Assembly (NCBI GenBank): GCA_964552325.1
Contig: CAZKHA010000113.1
Span: forward strand, 1 to 11,302
Direction: 5' to 3'
Source: CAZKCK01 sp964552325
Lineage (GTDB): Bacteria > Bacteroidota > Bacteroidia > Bacteroidales > TTA-H9
Length of the DNA stretch: 11,302 nt
Shown here: piece after piece, positions 7,282 through 11,302 of the stretch
How the letters are laid out: the number at the start of each line of letters is the position of its first letter
Position numbering within the stretch: position 1 is the stretch's first letter
Program-made: the position numbers and the translations under genes
The notes under the pieces: generated by a model
The model's input: the letters and a program-made list of their open reading frames with translations, nothing else
Databases searched by the model: none
Told to the model about the DNA's origin: nothing

Positions 7282-7869
7282 TTATCTTTTGATGATGCCA
7301 TAAAGGATTATCTGCATAGCACTTTTTATCCGTGGTTCGAGCGAAGTAGGCTCTATATTGCCTAAAAACAATGGAGTTTCGAGGCCCTGCATGGAAGTAA
7401 GAATAGCAATAGCTGCCGTATAAACATCCGGTATTTCAAAGATTCCCCTATCCACACCCGATTTCAAGATACTCTCGAGTGTACGAATCTCTTCACGTTG
7501 GTACTTTTCCCTCACCTTTGTAATAAAGCGAAGGTGGTTCAAATACTCGCTTTTAAGTGCATTATAAAAATTGGCCAATTGCTGAATGGATTGCATTCGC
7601 GTTAGCACATAAGCATGCAATTGCAACTCGGGGCTTTCTTTTTGCTCCTTAAGGATTGACGTAAGCTTATTGCGCAGCATAAGGGCTTCCGATTCTACTA
7701 CAGCCTCAAAAATCTCTTCCTTACCCTTAAAGTAATAATAAATTGAACTCTTTGCTTTTCCAATGGACGATGAAATATCATCCATAGTGGTCTTTTTGAA
7801 CCCATAACGGCTAAAAAGCTCCCGAGCAGCCAATACAATCGTTTCGCGTAAAGCTTCCTGATTGATCAT
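7282..7869 (-). CDS. TetR/AcrR-family transcriptional regulator
   Basis: This 195-residue protein has the normal length for the TetR family. Residues about 7-53 form the three-helix DNA-binding domain, with the classic signature R21-Y-G-F-K-K-T-T-M-D-D-I (21-32) and the recognition helix region A39-K-S-S-I-Y-Y-Y-F (39-47), then K50-E-E-I-F. Residues about 60-195 are the helical ligand-binding and dimerisation domain, which is poorly conserved, so the effector cannot be guessed. The gene is monocistronic, convergent with the DUF349 gene and divergent from RNase HI. No efflux pump or enzyme operon that such repressors usually control lies next to it. A perfect 17-bp palindrome over its own -7 element suggests negative autoregulation. 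Its target genes are probably elsewhere, or it controls the divergent RNase HI gene (inference). Confidence 0.93.
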   Translation of the reverse strand: MINQEALRETIVLAARELFSRYGFKKTTMDDISSSIGKAKSSIYYYFKGKEEIFEAVVESEALMLRNKLTSILKEQKESPELQLHAYVLTRMQSIQQLANFYNALKSEYLNHLRFITKVREKYQREEIRTLESILKSGVDRGIFEIPDVYTAAIAILTSMQGLETPLFLGNIEPTSLEPRIKSAMQIILYGIIKR

Positions 7870-7901
7870 TCTTGGTAAGGTTTGTTAGGTAAATGATTCC
7901 A

Positions 7902-7909
7902 CAAAAATA
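7902..7909 (-). promoter_or_regulatory. Candidate -7 element of the tetR gene
   Basis: On the minus strand TATTTTTG (7909-7902) matches TAnnTTTG, 32 bases before the tetR ATG. Twenty bases upstream is TTTTTC followed by G (7936-7930), only a partial match to the -33 TTTG/TTG box. Confidence 0.5.
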
Positions 7910-7919
7910 GACTATTTTT
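7903..7919. promoter_or_regulatory. Probable TetR operator: 17-bp perfect palindrome
   Basis: AAAAATAG (7903-7910) and CTATTTTT (7912-7919) are perfect inverted copies around a single central A. The palindrome covers nearly all of the tetR -7 element. TetR-family dimers bind short palindromes of about this size, often in their own promoter, so this is the best operator candidate. The AT-rich sequence raises the chance of coincidence. Binding is inferred, not shown. Confidence 0.55.
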
Positions 7920-8085
7920 ATAATCCGGTCGAAAAATCTAAGAAGAAATCCGAAAAAAATCGCTGGTTTTTTACGTAATTTGCAGGCTGCTGACCATAAG
8001 ATATGCTCCTATTTGTTCAAGCGACCCAAACCTTATTTAAAAACATCGAATATAACCAACCCTTGCACACAAAAGTTTTAAACGG

Positions 8086-8712
8086 ATGAGAAGCAAAAAT
8101 CAGTTTTATGTGGTCTGGAAAGGCCAAGAGCCAGGCATATACACCAATTGGAAAGACTGCGAGAAGCAAGTTAAAGGGTATGAAAACGCGGTGTATAAAA
8201 GTTTTCCTGACGAACCTTCGGCAAAGCAGGCCTTTAACTCGGATTATAAACAGTTTATGGGAAAGGCTAAAACTGCCGCAGTTCACAAGCCCAAAACCAA
8301 CAATTACCCCAATTTTGAATGTGTTTGCGTTGATGCTGCCTGCAGTGGAAATCCAGGACCTATGGAATACCGTGGCGTTCATCTTCCGTCGGGGCAAGAA
8401 ATCTTTAGAAAGGGTCCGTTTGCACTGGGCACCAACAATATTGGTGAGTTTTTGGCAATTGTTCATGCGTTGGCCCTGCTAAAAGCCAAGGGCAGCATGC
8501 TTCCCATCTTTTCCGATTCACGAACTGCCATTGGATGGGTAAAAGCACGCAAAGCCAACACTAAACTAGTTGAAGAAAAAGCCAATAGCGAACTCTTCGA
8601 ACTGGTGAACAGGGCCGAGCTTTGGCTAGAAAGCCATCCCTATCCCAATAAAATCATTAAATGGGATACTGCCGAATTGGGTGAAATACCTGCCGATTTT
8701 GGCAGGAAATAA
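8086..8712 (+). CDS. rnhA: Ribonuclease HI with N-terminal hybrid-binding (viroplasmin) domain
   Basis: This 208-residue cytoplasmic nuclease cleaves the RNA strand of RNA-DNA hybrids, for example R-loops and replication primers. Residues about 5-52 are the caulimovirus viroplasmin/hybrid-binding domain (F7-Y8-V9-V10, W22, and Y37-K38-S39-F40, matching the hybrid-contacting positions of human RNase H1). A short linker leads to the RNase H fold (about 76-208). The catalytic acids are D83 (VDAACSGNPG), E121 (NIGEF), D144 (SDSRTA) and D204 (IPADFGRK), with E200 nearby. Each is offset by exactly 12 from the known Bacillus halodurans RNase HI residues D71, E109, D132, D192 and E188, which strongly supports an intact active enzyme of that class. 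The gene is divergent from tetR and separated by 90 bp from the downstream CoA synthetase. A GC-rich inverted repeat (8689-8706) lies in its last codons. Confidence 0.95.
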   Translation: MRSKNQFYVVWKGQEPGIYTNWKDCEKQVKGYENAVYKSFPDEPSAKQAFNSDYKQFMGKAKTAAVHKPKTNNYPNFECVCVDAACSGNPGPMEYRGVHLPSGQEIFRKGPFALGTNNIGEFLAIVHALALLKAKGSMLPIFSDSRTAIGWVKARKANTKLVEEKANSELFELVNRAELWLESHPYPNKIIKWDTAELGEIPADFGRK

Positions 8713-8728
8713 CGAGTTTTGTATCTTG
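8698..8728 (+). promoter_or_regulatory. Possible promoter of the acyl-CoA synthetase gene
   Basis: TTTG at 8698-8701 (inside the end of the RNase HI gene) is followed after 20 bases by TATCTTG and CAGCC (8722-8733). The -7 element lacks one T compared with TAnnTTTG, but the spacing and the trailing CAGCC are as in good Bacteroidota promoters. The leader would be about 70 nt. Confidence 0.35.
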
Positions 8729-8802
8729 CAGCCTTATTGACAAATCCTTTCTTATTACCTCAACACACTCATAATTAACTCGAAATCAAAAAATAACCTA
8801 CA

Positions 8803-10860
8803 ATGATAACCAATCAACTCATCAATCCACAAAGCATTGCCATTATAGGAGCCTCTAATGATGTGAGCAAACCTGGTGGCAAAGTGCTAAAAAACCTCAT
8901 CGATCACAACTTCGAAGGAAAGCTGTATGTTGTAAACCTTAAGGAAGCTGAGGTTCAAGGCATCAAAAGCTTTGCGTCGCCCGAACTCCTTCCTCAGGTT
9001 GATTTGGCTATTTTAGCTATTGCTGCCCGTTATTGCCCCGACACCGTAAAAGTGCTTGCCGAACAAAAAAATACCAAGGCGTTCATCATACTTTCGGCTG
9101 GTTTTCATGAAGAAAGCCATGAAGGCGCCCTACTTGAAAACCAAATTGTTGACATCCTCGAAAAAAACAACGCTTGTCTTATTGGCCCAAACTGCATCGG
9201 GATGATGAACCATCACTATGCCGGAGTTTTTACTACACCTATCCCAAAGCTCGAGCCCCATGGTGTTGATTTTATCTCGGGTTCAGGCGCAACCGCTGTA
9301 TTTATCATGGAAGCATCTATTCCTAGAGGGCTTACTTTTTCAAGTGTGTGGTCAGTGGGCAATAGTGCCCAAATTGGCGTAGAGGATGTGCTTGAATACC
9401 TTGATACTACCTTTGATGAGCAAACAAGTTCAAAGGTGAAGTTACTGTACATTGAAAGCGTAAACAAACCCGAGAAGCTTTTAAAACACGCCTCTTCACT
9501 AATAAATAAGGGATGCCGAATTGCAGCCATAAAATCGGGTGGCTCAGAAGCTGGTAGTAGAGCAGCTTCCTCGCATACAGGAGCGCTAGCAAGCAGCGAT
9601 GCCGCGGTGGATGCACTCTTTAGAAAAGCTGGCATTGTTAGGTGCAACGGTCGCGAAGAATTGGCCACTGTAGCTTCAGCGTTTATGCACAAACCCTTAA
9701 CAGGTAAACGTATTGCAATAATAACCCATGCCGGTGGTCCTGCCGTAATGCTTACTGACGCGCTAAGTAATGGCGGCTTAGAGGTACCTCGCATTGAAGG
9801 CGAAAAAGCCCAGGAGTTGCTTCAACTGTTGTACCCAGGTTCATCGGTAGCCAACCCCATCGATTTTCTAGCCACCGGAACAGCAGCACAATTAGGCCAT
9901 ATAATTGATTATTGCGACCAGCATTTCGATCAAGTGGATGCCATGGCGGTTATCTTTGGCAGCCCTGGACTATTCGAGGTTTACGATGTGTATAAACTCT
10001 TGCACGAAAAAATGCTCAGTTGCAAGAAACCTATATATCCCGTGCTGCCATCTATAATTAATGTAGCCAAAGAAATTGACTACTTTATTGGACTTGGGCG
10101 CATCAACTTTCCGGATGAAGTACAGCTTGGGCAGGCTTTGGCAAAAATCTATAACACGCGTGCCCCACAACCACTCCATTTTGAATTGCCCTCTATTAAT
10201 AAGGAAGAAATAAGACAAGTTGTTGATGAATCGCCAGATGGGTATCTGCAACCCGAAAAAATCTTGCGTTTATTGGATGCAGCCGGAATACCCCGTGCCA
10301 AAGAAAAAGTGCTTGCTGACCTTGACGCAGCCATGGAGTTTGCCGGCGAAATTGGTTTCCCATTGGTAATGAAAGTTGTAGGCCCCTTGCACAAATCTGA
10401 CAAAGGCGGGGTAATTCTGAACATCCAAGATATGGAAGCTGTAAACCTGCACTTTGCCAATTTAATGGCCATGCCCGATGTTACGGCAGTTCTTATCCAA
10501 CCCATGTTAAGTGGCACCGAATTGTTTGCAGGCGTAAATTATGAACCCAAATTTGGCCATATGCTGTTAGCAGGAATGGGTGGCATTTACATCGAAATCT
10601 TAAAAGATTTTGGTTCAGCTTTGGCGCCCGTTAACCACGATGAGGCTTTACAGATGATCAGGGGCTTGCGCTCATATAAGCTATTTGAAGGAGCCAGGGG
10701 CAAAGAAGGCATAAGCGAAGCCTGCTTTGCGGATGTGCTAGTAAGGCTGTCTGCGTTGCTAAAAGCCGCCCCCGAAATCATGGAACTCGACCTAAACCCA
10801 CTCCTGGGCCAAGCCGATAAGGTTACTGCCGTTGATGCAAGGATACGGATTCAGAAATAA
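8803..10860 (+). CDS. Acetate/acyl-CoA ligase (ADP-forming), alpha and beta parts fused
   Basis: This 685-residue cytoplasmic enzyme interconverts acyl-CoA + ADP + phosphate and acid + CoA + ATP. The domains in order are a Rossmann CoA-binding domain (about 5-140, with IAIIGAS at 12-18 and the LIGPNCIG segment at 126-133), two succinyl-CoA-ligase-like subdomains (about 150-290 and 300-455), and an ATP-grasp domain (about 465-680). The phospho-accepting histidine is H258 in S-S-H-T-G-A, with E218 in YIES a likely partner. In the ATP-grasp part, H530 in L-H-K-S-D-K-G-G-V probably matches the second phosphohistidine of the archaeal beta subunit, and ELDLNPLL (661-668) is the usual metal/nucleotide end motif. 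In archaeal acetyl-CoA synthetases these parts are two subunits; here they form one chain in alpha-beta order. It could serve ATP formation from acetyl-CoA or branched/aryl acyl-CoA, or acid activation. The true substrate is undecided. Confidence 0.93.
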   Translation: MITNQLINPQSIAIIGASNDVSKPGGKVLKNLIDHNFEGKLYVVNLKEAEVQGIKSFASPELLPQVDLAILAIAARYCPDTVKVLAEQKNTKAFIILSAGFHEESHEGALLENQIVDILEKNNACLIGPNCIGMMNHHYAGVFTTPIPKLEPHGVDFISGSGATAVFIMEASIPRGLTFSSVWSVGNSAQIGVEDVLEYLDTTFDEQTSSKVKLLYIESVNKPEKLLKHASSLINKGCRIAAIKSGGSEAGSRAASSHTGALASSDAAVDALFRKAGIVRCNGREELATVASAFMHKPLTGKRIAIITHAGGPAVMLTDALSNGGLEVPRIEGEKAQELLQLLYPGSSVANPIDFLATGTAAQLGHIIDYCDQHFDQVDAMAVIFGSPGLFEVYDVYKLLHEKMLSCKKPIYPVLPSIINVAKEIDYFIGLGRINFPDEVQLGQALAKIYNTRAPQPLHFELPSINKEEIRQVVDESPDGYLQPEKILRLLDAAGIPRAKEKVLADLDAAMEFAGEIGFPLVMKVVGPLHKSDKGGVILNIQDMEAVNLHFANLMAMPDVTAVLIQPMLSGTELFAGVNYEPKFGHMLLAGMGGIYIEILKDFGSALAPVNHDEALQMIRGLRSYKLFEGARGKEGISEACFADVLVRLSALLKAAPEIMELDLNPLLGQADKVTAVDARIRIQK

Positions 10861-11193
10861 CTAAAAACCCTGCAACATTGCTTTTAGGCAGTAGTTGAAA
10901 GTGGTTTGCCCCATCATTGAGGTTAGGTTTTGCAGAATGGGTTAATTCGTTAGCCTTGTTGCCCCTCAAATTCAATAAATTTAGTGGCTGGTTCAGCATT
11001 TCGGGCATTTTGCTGAAACGCCCGATAGCCTTGGCATAACATAAATACTTGGTTCGGAAAAACATTTCGACGGCCTTGCTTGTTTGTTATATGACTTTTG
11101 GGGCATGCCAGGCACATGCTGCCCTAGCTGTTTGCCAATAGATTACTAGCGCGCAAACCCTTAAAATCATTTATTTACCTTTAACTAAACCAG
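10861..11193. other. 333-bp intergenic stretch with several short hairpins
   Basis: I see no supported gene and no clear terminator for the upstream synthetase gene. The stretch has more short GC-rich inverted repeats than the other intergenic regions. At 10992-11025 two helices interlock: TTCAGCA/TGCTGAA (10992-10998 with 11011-11017) and TCGGGC/GCCCGA (11001-11006 with 11020-11025). They are framed by GGCT/AGCC (10986-10989 with 11027-11030). A GC-rich hairpin lies at 11100-11124 (GGGGCATG pairing with CATGC..GCCC, 7-nt loop). A minus-strand open frame at 11065-10823 runs into the synthetase gene and is not convincing. The stretch could be a structured leader, a small RNA or a dispersed intergenic repeat; none is proven. 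Confidence 0.4.
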
Positions 11194-11302
11194 ATGAAAA
11201 AGCATATATTCAATCTCATCAACGCCTTGGTACTTATCTCACTTGGACTGTGGGGCTATTTTGCTTCGACCAATCCGTCGTTCACGGCCTTAATTCCTGT
11301 TG
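11194..11302 (+). CDS. Start of a small membrane protein (cut by window edge)
   Basis: The frame is open from the ATG at 11194 to the window end: 36 codons plus one base. It begins MKKHIFNLINALVLISLGLW, a charged start followed by a transmembrane helix (about residues 5-23), then GYFASTNPS and the start of a second hydrophobic stretch (TALIPV). This resembles the first hairpin of short multi-helix inner-membrane proteins of unknown function found in Bacteroidota. TACCTTTA (11176-11183) is a one-mismatch -7 element but lies only 10 bases from the ATG. The remainder lies outside the window, so family and length cannot be settled. Confidence 0.7.
   Translation, partial: MKKHIFNLINALVLISLGLWGYFASTNPSFTALIPV

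Noticed and set aside
7976..7982. TAATTTG as a promoter for the RNase HI gene
   Set aside because: It lacks one base of the TAnnTTTG pattern and has no upstream TTG at a suitable distance; it leaves a 100-nt leader. It is too weak to list as a feature.
8689..8706. CCTGCC/GGCAGG inverted repeat at the end of the RNase HI gene, as a terminator
   Set aside because: It lies inside the conserved IPADFGRK coding segment and has no T tract directly after it. The protein motif constrains the sequence enough to explain it.
9216..9794. 192-residue minus-strand frame inside the synthetase gene
   Set aside because: It is antisense to a fully conserved enzyme, a by-product of its codon pattern, with no domain of its own.
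10823..11065. 80-residue minus-strand open frame overlapping the 3' end of the synthetase gene
   Set aside because: It overlaps a solid gene on the other strand, has no recognisable domain, signal or promoter, and its composition looks like translated non-coding sequence. It is kept only as a hint that the interval may be a repeat.

Overview
The window looks like ordinary chromosomal DNA from a member of the Bacteroidota. Four things suggest this: several upstream regions carry the TAnnTTTG -7 element typical of the phylum; ribosome binding sites are weak or absent; and the gene set (a secreted DUF1573 protein, a multi-repeat DUF349 protein, a viroplasmin-type RNase HI) is common there. The genus cannot be fixed from the sequence. 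I see no rRNA, tRNA, CRISPR array, transposase, integrase or phage gene.

Layout. Positions 1-202 hold a good leftward promoter (151-179) for a gene beyond the left edge. Next is a leftward two-gene unit: a CPA2-type cation/proton antiporter with a C-terminal universal-stress-like region (2891-744), followed after one base by a small lipoprotein (742-203). Divergent from it run a secreted DUF1573 protein (3104-3583), a hairpin terminator, a class I/II PLP aminotransferase (3655-4854) and a second terminator. A 699-residue acidic/coiled-coil protein with five clear DUF349 repeats follows (5081-7180). A hairpin that can end transcription in both directions separates it from a convergent TetR-family repressor (7869-7282). 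The promoter of this repressor is overlapped by a perfect 17-bp palindrome, a likely autoregulatory operator. Divergent from tetR are RNase HI (8086-8712) and a single-chain ADP-forming acyl-CoA synthetase (8803-10860). A 333-bp non-coding stretch rich in short hairpins then leads to the start of a small membrane protein cut by the right edge (11194 onward).

How the genes work together. Apart from the antiporter-lipoprotein pair, the genes look like independent housekeeping units: ion/pH homeostasis, amino-acid transamination, RNA-DNA hybrid removal, and acyl-CoA to ATP conversion. No clear undescribed multi-gene system is visible. The points most worth a second look are the tetR operator (an apparently orphan repressor), the structured 10861-11193 interval, the DUF349 repeat array with degenerate ends, and the tightly coupled uncharacterised lipoprotein behind the antiporter.
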